Source of the DNA: Gammaproteobacteria bacterium
GTDB lineage: Bacteria; Pseudomonadota; Gammaproteobacteria; Eutrophobiales; Eutrophobiaceae
DNA length: 64,000 nucleotides
Reading direction: 5' to 3'
Assembly: GCA_004297165.1 (NCBI GenBank)
Contig: SCUJ01000008.1
Span: 186,001 to 250,000 of the forward strand
Below the pieces are notes generated by a model. That model was given only the letters and a program-made list of their open reading frames with translations. It was not told where the DNA came from and searched no databases. The number at the start of each line of letters is the position of its first letter. Within the stretch, counting starts at the first letter, position 1. This document shows positions 7,947-17,706 of this stretch, piece after piece. The position numbers were made by a program, and so were the translations under genes.

Positions 7947-9770
7947 ATGAAAGCTATAACTCAGGCAGGTCTGCTTTGCTGCGCCTGCGCCGTTTTCGCG
8001 ACGGCCAACGCGGAGCCCATCGAAGAAACCGTCATCACCGGCACCCGCACGGAGCTCGCCACCGGCAAGCTCGCGGCCTCGACCACCATTATCGATCGGC
8101 AGGAGATCGAAACCCTGCAATTGCTGGACCTGCCGGAACTCCTGCAAGGGGTCCCCGGCGTTGATGTCACCCTGAGCGGCGGTTATGGCAAGACCGCGGA
8201 TTTCCGCCTGCGCGGGACGGAGTCGGATCACGTCCTGGTTCTCATCGACGGCGTGCGGATCGGCTCGGCGACCACCGGAACCGCCGCACTGCAATTCATC
8301 CCAACCTCGCAGATTGAGCGGATGGAGATCGTCCGCGGTCCCCGTTCCAGCATCTGGGGCTCGGAGGCGCTCGGTGGCGTGATGCACATCATTACCCGCA
8401 AGGGCGCGGGGGAGCCGCGTTATGGGATGGAGGTGAGCGGCGGATCGAACGACACCTACTCGGTTACCGGCAACGCGAGCGGCGCCACGGGCGACTTCAA
8501 CTACAGCGGGACGATCGCCTATTTCGAAACCGCGGGGATCAACTCCCGGCAGCCCGTCACCGGTTTCTTCGGCTTCAACCAGCCTGATGCCGATGGCTAC
8601 GACAATCTGTCCGTGCATCTGCGCGGGGGCTATGCGTTTTCCGATCGCGCCGACATTGAGGCCTTCGTGCTGCGGGCGGAGGGCATGACCGAATTCGACG
8701 GTTCCTTCGAAGACGAGACCGACTTCCTCCAACAGGTCGTGGGCGTTCAGGGCAACGTGTCGCCAACGGAGAATTGGACCAGCCGTTTGAGTTTGAGCCG
8801 GGGCGATGACGATGCGGATAACTTCGATCTCACCGATGCGCTGTCCTCCACCTTCGATACGCGCCGGCTGCAACTTGCCTGGCAGAACGAGATCAGCCTC
8901 AATGAGGACCATGAGATCAATCTAGGTCTGGACTACCGGGACGACGCGATCGACGGCACCACCACCTATGCCGAGTCGACGCGGGACAACCTGGGCGTGT
9001 ATGGACAGTACAGCGGCGACTGGCAGGGTCATCATCTGATCGCCTCCGTGCGTCATGACGAAGACGAGGCCTTCGGCGGCGAGACCACGGGGTCGGTCGG
9101 CTGGAGCCATCTATGGCAGGACTGGCTCAAGCTTTATGCCGCCTTCGGCACGGCCTACAAGACGCCGACCTTCAACGAATTGTATTACCCCGGTTTCGGC
9201 AATCCCAATCTTGGTCCTGAATCCGCGATCTCTTACGAGGGCGGACTCGAAGGCGACCATGACTGGCTGCGCTGGGGATTGCATGCCTATCGCACCGACC
9301 TCGAAGACCTGATCGTCACAGTGGCGAACCCTCTGGCCCTGTGGGGCTTCTCCCCGGAGAACGTCGGCGAAGCCCGAATCATCGGGCTGGAAGGGGATAT
9401 CGCCGTGACCTGGGAGAGTTGGACGGCAACGCTCGCGGGCGAGGTCCTGGACCACGAGGACGAGTCCACCGGCAACCGTCTCCCGCGGCGGGCCGACGAG
9501 CGTTTACGCTTCGACCTGCAAAAGGATTTCGATCGCTGGTCCGTCGGCGGCAGTCTGCGGGCGGAAGGGGATCGCTACGATGACGCCGGCAATACCACGC
9601 TCGTGGACGGTTTCGTGACCGTGGATCTGCGCGGGGAATTCCGGGTGACCGATCGGATCGCCGTCGGCGCGCGCGCCGCCAATCTCTTCGACGAGGACTA
9701 CGAGACCATCGACGGCTTCAATTCCCTGGGCCGGAATTTCATGCTGACGTTGCGGTACAAGAACCTCTGA
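7947..9770 (+). CDS. btuB: TonB-dependent vitamin B12 receptor (BtuB-like)
   Basis: The 607-residue outer-membrane receptor has a signal peptide (residues 1-22, ending in ATANA), a TonB box ETVITGTR (about 26-33), a plug domain with LLQGVPGVDVTLSGGYGKTADFRLRGTESDHVLVLIDGVR, then a 22-strand barrel region rich in alternating aromatic residues. The C-terminus FNSLGRNFMLTLRYKNL ends in the typical terminal strand, though with Leu rather than Phe last. The ATG at 7947 is preceded by GGGAGAG. The riboswitch upstream assigns it to corrinoid uptake. A terminator hairpin follows at 9787. Confidence 0.95.
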   Translation: MKAITQAGLLCCACAVFATANAEPIEETVITGTRTELATGKLAASTTIIDRQEIETLQLLDLPELLQGVPGVDVTLSGGYGKTADFRLRGTESDHVLVLIDGVRIGSATTGTAALQFIPTSQIERMEIVRGPRSSIWGSEALGGVMHIITRKGAGEPRYGMEVSGGSNDTYSVTGNASGATGDFNYSGTIAYFETAGINSRQPVTGFFGFNQPDADGYDNLSVHLRGGYAFSDRADIEAFVLRAEGMTEFDGSFEDETDFLQQVVGVQGNVSPTENWTSRLSLSRGDDDADNFDLTDALSSTFDTRRLQLAWQNEISLNEDHEINLGLDYRDDAIDGTTTYAESTRDNLGVYGQYSGDWQGHHLIASVRHDEDEAFGGETTGSVGWSHLWQDWLKLYAAFGTAYKTPTFNELYYPGFGNPNLGPESAISYEGGLEGDHDWLRWGLHAYRTDLEDLIVTVANPLALWGFSPENVGEARIIGLEGDIAVTWESWTATLAGEVLDHEDESTGNRLPRRADERLRFDLQKDFDRWSVGGSLRAEGDRYDDAGNTTLVDGFVTVDLRGEFRVTDRIAVGARAANLFDEDYETIDGFNSLGRNFMLTLRYKNL

Positions 9771-9782
9771 TACCTACCCATC

Positions 9783-9890
9783 GTAGGGGCGATCCTTGTG
9801 ATCGCCCTTTTTTTAGGGCGAATACGAGATTCGCCCCTACGGTGATCACCCATCCCATATCGTAGGGGCGATCCTTGTGATCGCCCCTAC
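9783..9890. repeat. Cluster of three GTAGGGGC dispersed palindromic repeats
   Basis: Copies lie at 9783-9807 (plus), about 9815-9840 (minus, with GAATCTCG variation) and 9862-9890 (plus). The first and third share GTAGGGGCGATCCTTGTGAT. Each folds into a hairpin with a stem of about 8 pairs. The third copy overlaps the end of the patatin gene and contains its TAG stop (9887-9889). The family is the same as at 7446-7516. Confidence 0.85.
9787..9814 (+). terminator. Rho-independent terminator of btuB, built from a dispersed repeat
   Basis: GGGCGATC (9787-9794) pairs with GATCGCCC (9800-9807) around loop CTTGT, followed directly by seven Ts (9808-9814), 17 bases after the btuB stop. The hairpin is the core of the GTAGGGGC repeat. 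Confidence 0.85.
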
Positions 9891-11029
9891 TCGCGTAAAA
9901 ACTGTTTGATCTCGTCCATCTTGTTCAAGGCGTCGGTGGTGCCGAGATCGAGCAGGTGATTGATGTAATCCGGCTGGAACATGACGAGACTCAGCAGGTC
10001 GTTGGAGCGGGTCTCGCGGGTGCCGAGCCCGCGGGTCATGAAACGGAAGGCCGACGGCAGACTGGGTTCGAATTCGTTCGCCATCCGGCCGAGGTCTCGG
10101 GAGGGCCGAAGCAACAACAATTTCACCGGCTGCAACTCCCCGTAGCGGCCCCCGGGCATTTGTTTCAGCAACTCGTTGAGTCGTTGCAGACGCAGGGCAT
10201 CGTTGTCGAAAAGATCCAGAAAGACCGCGTTGAACATTGCGCCCACCACCTGCGCGGGCGGCGGATAGCCGTCAATGTTGGTCAGTTCGCGCTCGTCCTC
10301 CTCACGCTGATAGCGGGTCGAGATCGCGAGCAGCCGCCGGCCGCCGAGATGGATGGCCGGCGACAGCGGCGCGGTCAGACGGATGCCGCCGTCGCCGTAC
10401 CAGTTACCCTCCACCTGCACCGCGGGGAAGAACATGGGCAGGGAGGCGGAGGCCAGGATGTGATTCAGATGGATGTTGGTGATGACGCTCTGGCGATGGG
10501 CGCGCTCCCAGTTGTTGATCTCGCGGCCCTGGATCCAGGTGACGGAGCGTCCCGTGCTGTAACTTGAGGCGGTGATGGCGATCGCCCGCAGGCGGCCGGA
10601 GTGGATGTTTTCCGGGATCCCGATAAGCTCGCCGTGCCGGGTCTTGAGATTCGCCTTCATCATCTCCATCAGCGGCGTGGTGTCCACCAGGCTTTTCAGG
10701 TGGATGGCCTGCGAGGCCCGGCCCATGAGGAGCCGCGCGCCCCAGCCCAGGGCGTTGCGCAACACCGAAAGCGTATCCACCCGGTAGATCTGATCGATGT
10801 CGAGATTGGCCCAGAGCCTGGCAAGGGCATCGGCCTTGCGGCGAAATGTCCCGCTTTCGTTGGCGAGATAGGCCGCGTTGATCGCCCCGGCGGACACCCC
10901 CGTGATGATGGGCAGATCGAGATCGTCGAAATGCCGCGCGATGCCGCGCAGAAAGCCCACCTGATAGGCGGCGCGTGCGCCGCCCCCGCTCATCACCAGG
11001 GCCAGAACGTTGGAATTATCGCCTGTCAC
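9887..11029 (-). CDS. Patatin-like phospholipase
   Basis: The 380-residue product is a patatin-family Ser/Asp lipid acyl hydrolase. The oxyanion loop is GGGARAAYQ (residues 15-23; Ala replaces the more common Gly after Arg), the nucleophile Ser46 is in GVSAG, and catalytic Asp213 is in GDGG. No signal peptide is apparent, so it probably acts in the cytoplasm or at the membrane. The start is GTG at 11029, overlapping the rsmG stop (GTGA), so it is co-translated with rsmG. The stop codon lies inside a dispersed repeat, suggesting the original 3' end was replaced when the repeat inserted. Its substrate is unknown. Confidence 0.9.
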   Translation of the reverse strand: MTGDNSNVLALVMSGGGARAAYQVGFLRGIARHFDDLDLPIITGVSAGAINAAYLANESGTFRRKADALARLWANLDIDQIYRVDTLSVLRNALGWGARLLMGRASQAIHLKSLVDTTPLMEMMKANLKTRHGELIGIPENIHSGRLRAIAITASSYSTGRSVTWIQGREINNWERAHRQSVITNIHLNHILASASLPMFFPAVQVEGNWYGDGGIRLTAPLSPAIHLGGRRLLAISTRYQREEDERELTNIDGYPPPAQVVGAMFNAVFLDLFDNDALRLQRLNELLKQMPGGRYGELQPVKLLLLRPSRDLGRMANEFEPSLPSAFRFMTRGLGTRETRSNDLLSLVMFQPDYINHLLDLGTTDALNKMDEIKQFLRE

Positions 11030-11670
11030 GCCGGTTGCTCCAGATTATTCATAATCACCACATGGCGTTCCGCCTGCAGGGCCGGGATCGCGATGCGGCG
11101 GATCTCGTAGCGTACGCCCGCCTCCCGCAAGGCGTCCGCTTCGTCCGCGGGGAACCTCCCCTTCATGGCGAGAAGTATACCGTCAGCGGTTATGAGGTGT
11201 CCCGCCTGCCGTTGAAACTGCAACACGGAGGCGAAGGCGCGGGTGCAGACCGTGGAAAATAATTGCGCCGGCCGGTAATCCTCCACCCTGGAGCGGACCA
11301 GTTCCACGTTGCCGGGCTTGAGCTCCAGCAGGACGTGGTTCAGAAACCGGATCTTCTTGGCATTGCCATCGAGCAACACCCAGTGTCGCCGCGGCCCCGC
11401 CAGCGCCAGGATGAGGCCCGGCAGACCGGCCCCCGTGCCCACATCCAGGCAGCGGTCGCCCTGGATGAATGGCAGGATGGACAGGCTGTCGAGCAGATGA
11501 TGGCTGAGCATGCGCCCGGGGTCGCGGATGGCGGTGAGGTTATAGGCGCGGTTCCATTCGCAGAGCAAATCGATATAGGCGAGGTAGGCGTCGCAGGGAT
11601 GGTTGGCGGGGTCTTCGCCCAGTTGCTTCAGGCCCTCTTGCAGGCCGTGCAGTAGATCTTGACCCGGCAA
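11026..11670 (-). CDS. rsmG: 16S rRNA (guanine-527-N7)-methyltransferase RsmG (GidB)
   Basis: The 214-residue SAM-dependent methyltransferase modifies G527 in the 530 loop of 16S rRNA. Family features are the N-terminal YLAYIDLLCEWNRAYNLTAIRDP block, HHLLDSLSILPFI, and motif I CLDVGTGAGLPGLILAL (about 74-90). Five bases separate it from the mnmG stop, the classical gidA-gidB arrangement. It is normally followed by parA; here the patatin gene overlaps its end instead. Confidence 0.96.
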   Translation of the reverse strand: MPGQDLLHGLQEGLKQLGEDPANHPCDAYLAYIDLLCEWNRAYNLTAIRDPGRMLSHHLLDSLSILPFIQGDRCLDVGTGAGLPGLILALAGPRRHWVLLDGNAKKIRFLNHVLLELKPGNVELVRSRVEDYRPAQLFSTVCTRAFASVLQFQRQAGHLITADGILLAMKGRFPADEADALREAGVRYEIRRIAIPALQAERHVVIMNNLEQPA

Positions 11671-11675
11671 GCGGT

Positions 11676-13568
11676 TCAGGCGCTCTCGCGCAGGCGTGAG
11701 TAATGACGCTTCAGATGGATGCGCAGGAGCGAGATCGCGGCGGGAGTCATCCCCGTGATGCGAAAGGCCTGGCCCAGCGTTAGCGGTCTGTGACTGGACA
11801 GCTTCTGCAGCGCCTCGTTGGACAGCCCGCGCACTTGTTTATAATCCAGGTCCTCCGGCAACATGGTCGTCTCATCCCTGCGGTTACGCTCGATCTCCGC
11901 CTCCTGGCGTTCGATGTAACCGTGATAGCGGGCCTGGATCTCCACCTGTTCCGCGACCTCCGCGGAAATGCCAAGGTCTTCGAGACAAGGCAGGCGCAGG
12001 AGGTCGGCATAGCGCACTTCCGGGCGGCGCAGCAGTTGCAGGAGGTTCGATTCCTTGCCGAGCGGCTGGCCGAGGACAGCCACGGCGATCGCTTCGGGGA
12101 GGTTGTCCGGCGTCACCCAGATGCCGTTGAGGCGCTGCTGCTCGCCCTCGATGGCGGCGCGTTTAGTGTTGAACACGGCCCAGCGTTCGTCATCCACGAG
12201 ACCGAGTTCGCGCCCAATCGGCGTGAGCCGGAGGTCCGCGTTGTCCTCGCGCAGGAGCAGCCGGTATTCCGCGCGGCTGGTGAACATGCGGTAGGGCTCG
12301 GTGGCGCCTCTGGTGATGAGGTCATCGATCATCACGCCCATGTAGGCGAGGTCGCGGCCGGGGAACCAGGGGGCGCGACCGATTGCCCGCAGTCCCGCGT
12401 TGATCCCCGCCACCAGCCCCTGGGCGGCGGCCTCCTCGTAGCCCGTGGTCCCGTTGATCTGTCCGGCGAGGAAGAGATCGTGCAGATGCCGCGTCTCGAG
12501 CCAGGGCGAGAGATCCCGGGGATCGAAGAAATCGTATTCGATGGCGTAACCCGGCCGGGTGATGTGCGCCTGTTCGAATCCCTCGATGGAATGCACCAGG
12601 TCGCACTGCACGTCGAAGGGCAGGCTCGTCGAGATGCCGTTGGGATAGACCTCGAAGGTGTCGAGTCCCTCCGGCTCCACGAAGATTTGATGGGAATCGC
12701 GTTCGGCGAAACGCACCACCTTGTCCTCGATGGAGGGGCAATAACGCGGCCCCACGCTCTGGATGCTCCCGTTGTACATGGGCGAGCGGTCCAGCCCCGC
12801 CCGGATGATCTCATGAGTGCCCGGGTTGGTCCGGGTGATATGGCAACTCACCTGGCGGGGATGCTGCGCGCGAGCGCCGAGGAACGAAAACACGGGCGTG
12901 GGGCTGTCGCCTTGCTGCATCTCCAGGCGGGCATAATCGATCGTCCGCCCATCGATCCGGGGCGGCGTTCCGGTCTTCAGCCGGCCGGTCCTGGGCATGA
13001 GCTCGCGCAACTGTGCGGCCAGGGCATTCGCCGGCGGGTCGCCGGCGCGTCCGGCCTGATAATTGCTCTCGCCGACATGGACCTTGCCAGCAAGGAAGGT
13101 GCCGACGGTAAGCACCACACACTCGGCAAAAAATTCCAGTCCGGTCTGCGTGCGCACGCCTGCCACCCTTCCGTTCCGAACGATGAGGTCATCGACCATC
13201 TGCTGGAAGATTTGCAGGTTGGGTGCGGATTCGAGCGCCCCGCGGATATAACGCCGGTAGAGGGCGCGATCGATCTGCGCCCGTGTCGCCCGGACCGCCG
13301 GGCCGCGGCTGGCATTCAGGATACGGAAATGGATGCCGCAATGGTCGGCCGCCCGCGCCATGACCCCGCCCAGGGCGTCGATCTCCTTGACCAGATGTCC
13401 CTTGCCGATGCCGCCGATCGCGGGATTGCAGGACATCTGCCCCAGGGTCTCGATGCTGCCGGTGAGCAACAGGGTGCGCGCGCCCAGCCGCGCTGCCGCG
13501 AGCGCGGCCTCGGTCCCGGCATGACCGCCGCCCACCACGATGACCTGATAATGTCTTGCGTCCGCCAT
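11676..13568 (-). CDS. mnmG: tRNA uridine-34 carboxymethylaminomethyl modification enzyme MnmG (GidA)
   Basis: A full-length 630-residue FAD protein that, with MnmE, installs the cmnm5 group on U34 of certain tRNAs. The FAD-binding motif [17 protein letters not shown] is at residues 13-29. Other family blocks are [39 protein letters not shown] and the C-terminal [13 protein letters not shown] region. It sits between the gamma-carbonic-anhydrase-like gene (21 bases upstream) and rsmG (5 bases downstream). Confidence 0.97.
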   Translation of the reverse strand: MADARHYQVIVVGGGHAGTEAALAAARLGARTLLLTGSIETLGQMSCNPAIGGIGKGHLVKEIDALGGVMARAADHCGIHFRILNASRGPAVRATRAQIDRALYRRYIRGALESAPNLQIFQQMVDDLIVRNGRVAGVRTQTGLEFFAECVVLTVGTFLAGKVHVGESNYQAGRAGDPPANALAAQLRELMPRTGRLKTGTPPRIDGRTIDYARLEMQQGDSPTPVFSFLGARAQHPRQVSCHITRTNPGTHEIIRAGLDRSPMYNGSIQSVGPRYCPSIEDKVVRFAERDSHQIFVEPEGLDTFEVYPNGISTSLPFDVQCDLVHSIEGFEQAHITRPGYAIEYDFFDPRDLSPWLETRHLHDLFLAGQINGTTGYEEAAAQGLVAGINAGLRAIGRAPWFPGRDLAYMGVMIDDLITRGATEPYRMFTSRAEYRLLLREDNADLRLTPIGRELGLVDDERWAVFNTKRAAIEGEQQRLNGIWVTPDNLPEAIAVAVLGQPLGKESNLLQLLRRPEVRYADLLRLPCLEDLGISAEVAEQVEIQARYHGYIERQEAEIERNRRDETTMLPEDLDYKQVRGLSNEALQKLSSHRPLTLGQAFRITGMTPAAISLLRIHLKRHYSRLRESA

Positions 13569-13589
13569 GGGTTTTCGTTCAGTTGCGTA

Positions 13590-14132
13590 TCACGCCTTGG
13601 CGTTGGACCTTCTGTGCTTCTCCTTGAGTTGCACATAGTGGGCGGCGCTGTAGGGCAGGAAATTCAATTCCTCCTCGGTGAGCGCCCGGACCCGACGCGC
13701 CGGACTGCCGGCATAGAGGCAGCCGCTTTCGAGTTCCTTGCCCGGCGTGATCAGGCTGCCGCCGCCGATGACGACCCGATCGCCGACCACGGCCCCGTCC
13801 ATGATCGTGGCGGACATCCCGATAAGACAATAATCGCCGATGGTGCAGGCATGGATCACCGCCCGGTGGCCGACCGTGACGCCGGTCCCGATCCGGGTCG
13901 CGAGCCCGCCGGGGGCGCGGGCGTGATCGTGGGTGATGTGAATGATCGTCCCGTCCTGGATGTTGGTGTCGTCGCCGATGGTAATGTCCTGATCATCGCC
14001 GCGGATCACCGCCATTGGCCAGACGGAGACGTTTTGTCCGAGGGCGACCCTGCCGATCACGAGCGCGGTTTCATCAATGTAGGCGCTCGCAGGCACGTCG
14101 GGCGCGATGCCGAGGTAAGTCCGGATGGTCAT
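13590..14132 (-). CDS. Gamma-carbonic-anhydrase-like hexapeptide protein (YrdA family)
   Basis: The 180-residue left-handed beta-helix protein contains many hexapeptide repeats. Putative metal ligands are His65, His89 and His94, with the 24- and 5-residue spacing seen in YrdA-type proteins. Many members bind Zn or Fe but carbonic anhydrase activity is often low or absent, so the reaction is uncertain. The start ATG overlaps the stop of the transporter gene upstream (ATGA). Its linkage to mnmG-rsmG is probably operon-level only. Confidence 0.88.
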   Translation of the reverse strand: MTIRTYLGIAPDVPASAYIDETALVIGRVALGQNVSVWPMAVIRGDDQDITIGDDTNIQDGTIIHITHDHARAPGGLATRIGTGVTVGHRAVIHACTIGDYCLIGMSATIMDGAVVGDRVVIGGGSLITPGKELESGCLYAGSPARRVRALTEEELNFLPYSAAHYVQLKEKHRRSNAKA

Positions 14133-15451
14133 GCCGCGTCTGTCCCGCGGTCATGCCGCCGGCCCAGCCACCAGCCGGTCACGGCCCAGCACGCCGCGAC
14201 GCCAGCGCCTATCAGGGACATCACCGCCGGGCCGATGCCCAGCGATCCGACCAGTTGCTGGAACTGCGCCGCCACCAGATCGGCAAAACGGTAGACGGGC
14301 ACGTCGATCAGGTTCTTGGCCTTGTACTTGGTCTCCGTATCCAGGCGGCTGAACAGCATCTCGCGGCCGGGGCGGACAAAGGCATATTCGCCGGCCCGGC
14401 GGAGGATGAACACGACTGCGAGCGTCATGAAGGTCCCGGCGGCGGCCAGCGCCACAAAACCGAAGATCATCGCCACCGGCACGATCATGAGCAGCACCAC
14501 CAGACCGAGCCGCGAGGCGATCCGGCCGGTGATGAAGAGCTGCGCTGCGATGGTGAGGCTCTGGACGATCCAGTCGATACGCGCGAAGACCCGCGTCCGC
14601 TCGGTGACGTCGGGATAGGCGATCTCGACCAGCCGCAGTTGTTCGAAATACAGGAAGGTGCTGACCGAGGCGAGCAGAAAGACGAAGGCCGCGAACATCA
14701 GGAGATAGGGGGATTTCAACACCAGCCAGAACCCGGCGAAGGGATTGCCGCCGATGGCGCGATCCCCGCGCACGCCGGATTCCCCCGTGGCCGTCCGCTC
14801 CGGAGCGGGCGTGAGTTGCCCCTTCCAGATCGCAAGCAACCGGCGTTGCATCAGGATGGCCGCGACGAACAGGGCGGCCCCGAGCATCAACACGCCGCCA
14901 TTCCCGAGGCGTTCGACGCTGAGGTCGGTCACGACCGGGCCGACCAAGGCTCCGGCCGTGCCCCCGGCGGCGATGATGCCGAACAGCCGCTTGGCCTGGC
15001 TGCTATGGAACAGTTCGAGCAGGAAACTCCAGAACACCGAAACGAAAAAAAGATTGAGCACGCTGATGAATACGTAGAAGAACATGCCGAGCCCCTTTCC
15101 CGGCGCGCCTGTTTCGAAGGCGAATCCGACCACGGCGAGCGCAACCGCGATGAACCCGTAGATGCAGGGCAGGAGCACGCTGCGGCGCAGGCGCCCGACT
15201 AGCCAACCGTAGATCGGGACGATCGCGACCGAGGCGATCCAGGTCACCGCGTAAAGGTCGGCGACGGTCTCCCGGCCGATGATCGTGCCGATGGTCTCGC
15301 GCACGGGCCGCACCGCGAAGTAACCCGCGAACATGCAGAAGAAGAGCCCCATGGCCGTGATGACCGCGGGGACCTCCTGCCTTTCTACCGGCGCAATCTT
15401 AGTTAAGAGCCGTTCGATGAGCCCGATATCTTGTTCTTGTTCTTTAGTCAT
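14129..15451 (-). CDS. MFS-type membrane transporter
   Basis: The 440-residue product has about 12 hydrophobic segments. The block MFAGYFAVRPVRETIGTIIGRE and later SFLLELFHSSQAKRLFGIIAAGGTAGALVGP resemble the MFS subgroup related to the NTP/NDP exchange (AAA) transporters found in many proteobacteria, whose substrate is generally unknown. The N-terminal tail is rich in charged residues and cytoplasmic. It is the first gene of the minus-strand run that continues through mnmG. The 108 bases between it and cca hold a weak TTGACT-type promoter candidate but nothing firm. Confidence 0.82.
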   Translation of the reverse strand: MTKEQEQDIGLIERLLTKIAPVERQEVPAVITAMGLFFCMFAGYFAVRPVRETIGTIIGRETVADLYAVTWIASVAIVPIYGWLVGRLRRSVLLPCIYGFIAVALAVVGFAFETGAPGKGLGMFFYVFISVLNLFFVSVFWSFLLELFHSSQAKRLFGIIAAGGTAGALVGPVVTDLSVERLGNGGVLMLGAALFVAAILMQRRLLAIWKGQLTPAPERTATGESGVRGDRAIGGNPFAGFWLVLKSPYLLMFAAFVFLLASVSTFLYFEQLRLVEIAYPDVTERTRVFARIDWIVQSLTIAAQLFITGRIASRLGLVVLLMIVPVAMIFGFVALAAAGTFMTLAVVFILRRAGEYAFVRPGREMLFSRLDTETKYKAKNLIDVPVYRFADLVAAQFQQLVGSLGIGPAVMSLIGAGVAACWAVTGWWLGRRHDRGTDAA

Positions 15452-15559
15452 CGGTTCTTGGTCCTGTTCTGGGGGAGATGGGCGGGAATGGATAACGTCT
15501 TGAAAGGGCAGGATTCTGGCCTCTCCCGGCAGGGCCAGTCAAGATTTTTCCCTGGGTTT

Positions 15560-16780
15560 TTACCCGGATTGTGCGCGGCGGATCGCCGCTGTTCGCGCCT
15601 GATCCAAAAGCTTGCCCACCTCACTGCCGGCAGCGCCAGCGCCCGCGAGTCCCTTCGCCTCCACCTGCCGCGCCGTGGCAAAGTAGCGGCGGAAGAGGTC
15701 CGCCTGGGGATAGGGATCATCCGCCTTGCCTCCCCTGCCCCGCGCATCCGCCATGCAGGCCAGCAGGAATTTTTCGAAACGCGCGGGTCGCCGGTAGGCA
15801 TCCAGTTCCCGCAGACGCCGCTGCACCGTGGCGGCCCGCAGCTCCGGCAACCGGTGGCAATCGAGATGATAACGCGCCGTCATGACCGCCAGTTCGCGGT
15901 AGCTTTTGGGGATCCGGTAACGCGCGCATAAACCCTCGACCAGGGCCACGCCCCGGCGCTCGTGACCCTTGTGACCCGGCAGCTCCGCCAGCGGCGTCGT
16001 CGCCTTGCCCAGATCATGCACCAGGGCCGCGAACCGCACCTCCGGGTCGGCGCTCAACCCGCAGGCCGCCTCCAGCACCATCATCGTATGCAGGCCGGAA
16101 TCGATCTCGGGGTGCTTCTCCATGGGTTGCGGGATGCCGAAGAGGTCATCGATCTCCGGGAACAGTTCCGCGAGCGCCCGGCACTCCCGCAGCACCTCGA
16201 AATACCGCGGCGCGCGGTTTTCTCCCAATGCGCGTTCCGTTTCCTGCCAGACGCGTTCCACCGCAAGGTGTTGCAACTCGCCCGAGGCGCTGATCTGACG
16301 CAGCAGGTTCAGGGTCTCCGGGGCGATGCCAAAACCGAACCGCGCCGCAAACCGCGCCGCGCGCAACAGTCGCAGGGGGTCTTCGCTGAAGGCGGGCGAG
16401 ACATGCCGCAGGATGCCCGCGCGCAGGTCGGCCGCGCCGTTAAAGGGGTCGATCAACCGGCCCTGCTCGTCCCTGGCCATGGCGTTGATGGTGAGATCGC
16501 GCCGTTGCAGGTCCTGGTCGAGGGTGACCTCGGGCGCGGCATGAAAACTGAAACCGAGATAGCCCTTGCCGGTCTTGCGCTCGGTGCGGGCAAGGGCGTA
16601 TTCCTCGCGGGTCTGTGGATGCAGAAATACCGGAAAATCGCGGCCCACGGGCTTGAAACCCAGGGACTGCATCTCCTCGGGCGATGATCCGATCACCACC
16701 CAGTCCCGATCAACCACCGGCAGGCCGAGCAACTCATCGCGCACCGATCCGCCCACGCGGTAGCATTGCAAACCATCCAT
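15560..16780 (-). CDS. cca: CCA-adding tRNA nucleotidyltransferase
   Basis: The 406-residue product adds or repairs the 3'-terminal CCA of tRNAs. The start [13 protein letters not shown] (7-19) and the catalytic DRD (Asp24, Asp26) identify the class II nucleotidyltransferase head; [10 protein letters not shown] and [17 protein letters not shown] are further family blocks; ALVHDLGK is an HD phosphohydrolase motif as in the bifunctional E. coli type. The ATG at 16780 gives the normal N-terminus and follows AAGGA; the ORF extends upstream but into the SDR gene. It follows the SDR gene by 17 bases, so it is probably in the slt-SDR-cca run. Confidence 0.95.
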   Translation of the reverse strand: MDGLQCYRVGGSVRDELLGLPVVDRDWVVIGSSPEEMQSLGFKPVGRDFPVFLHPQTREEYALARTERKTGKGYLGFSFHAAPEVTLDQDLQRRDLTINAMARDEQGRLIDPFNGAADLRAGILRHVSPAFSEDPLRLLRAARFAARFGFGIAPETLNLLRQISASGELQHLAVERVWQETERALGENRAPRYFEVLRECRALAELFPEIDDLFGIPQPMEKHPEIDSGLHTMMVLEAACGLSADPEVRFAALVHDLGKATTPLAELPGHKGHERRGVALVEGLCARYRIPKSYRELAVMTARYHLDCHRLPELRAATVQRRLRELDAYRRPARFEKFLLACMADARGRGGKADDPYPQADLFRRYFATARQVEAKGLAGAGAAGSEVGKLLDQARTAAIRRAQSG

Positions 16781-16797
16781 CAAGCGTGTGTCCTTAT

Positions 16798-17706
16798 TCA
16801 GGTCCGCAGATAACGCGGCACGATGGCCTCCACCGGGGACGGCCGGATCCCCAGGGCATTCAGACCACTGCATTTGCAGACGCTGTCAACCTGTGCGGAG
16901 AGATAGTTATCCGTGGAGAAGGGTTTGCCGGGGACGAAATCGAGGATCGCCGCCTGGATCCTGGAGATGAGGTCCGGCAGCGGCATGACGGCGCGGCTGA
17001 GCCCGCGGCAGCGGGCGGTATAGCGGACCAGTTCCGCGAGGGTGTATTCGCGCGGACCGCAGAGATCGTAGCGTCTGCCAAAGGTCACCCGGTCGTCGAT
17101 CGCGCGGGCGAACGCCTCCGCCACATCCACGACATGGACCGGCGCGAAGCGAGCCTGTGCGCACGGCAGGGGAAAGATGCCGGGCGCAATCGCAAGCAGT
17201 CCGGCAAAGCGGGCGAAGAAACCGTCGCCGGGTCCGAATATCACCGACGGTCTGAAGGTGGTGACCTGGATTTCAGTCTGCTCATGCAACAGCGCCTCGC
17301 CCTCGCCCTTGGTCCGCAGGTAATGACTTGGGCCATTGATGGGATCCGCATTCAGCGCGCTCATGTGCAGGATGCGCCTGACGCCTTGCGCGCGGCAGGC
17401 CGCCAGCAGTTTGCGCGGCAGTTCCACATGCACATGACGGAAGCCGCTGCCATCCCTGCCCTTTTCATTGAGGATGCCGACCAGGTTGATCGCGCAGCGG
17501 CTGCCGGCAATCAGATCCTTGAGGGTTTGCGGGTCGTGGATGTCCGCCTGCAAGATCTCGGTCTCGGGCAGGATCCGGATGTCCGGATGGACCTGTTCGG
17601 GGTCGCGGGTCGGGATGCGCAGGTTGTAACCGGCTGCTATCAGTCGATTGGCAATACTCCGGCCGACGAAACCGCTCCCGCCCAGGATGGTGATCGATCG
17701 TGTCAT
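16798..17706 (-). CDS. NAD(P)-binding SDR, complex I NDUFA9-like subgroup
   Basis: The 302-residue atypical short-chain dehydrogenase has the Rossmann motif GGSGFVG at residues 9-15. [22 protein letters not shown] and the absence of a canonical YxxxK make it resemble the NDUFA9-like NAD(P)H-binding family. Such proteins are annotated as complex I assembly-related in some organisms, but the bacterial role is not established. The ATG at 17706 shares its A with the slt stop codon (TGATG). The proximity to slt and cca seems operon-level and gives no functional hint. Confidence 0.85.
   Translation of the reverse strand: MTRSITILGGSGFVGRSIANRLIAAGYNLRIPTRDPEQVHPDIRILPETEILQADIHDPQTLKDLIAGSRCAINLVGILNEKGRDGSGFRHVHVELPRKLLAACRAQGVRRILHMSALNADPINGPSHYLRTKGEGEALLHEQTEIQVTTFRPSVIFGPGDGFFARFAGLLAIAPGIFPLPCAQARFAPVHVVDVAEAFARAIDDRVTFGRRYDLCGPREYTLAELVRYTARCRGLSRAVMPLPDLISRIQAAILDFVPGKPFSTDNYLSAQVDSVCKCSGLNALGIRPSPVEAIVPRYLRT

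Noticed and set aside
11297-11312. Possible parS half-site CAGTTCCACGTTGC inside rsmG
   Set aside because: Only one arm of the 16-base palindrome fits and the other arm is wrong, so it is not a convincing ParB site.
11790-14294. 834-residue plus-strand ORF
   Set aside because: It runs antisense through mnmG and the gamma-carbonic-anhydrase-like gene, both of which are clear on the minus strand; the product resembles no protein and is a high-GC shadow.
14015-15202. 395-residue plus-strand ORF
   Set aside because: Antisense to the MFS transporter gene, low in hydrophobic residues and without homology features.
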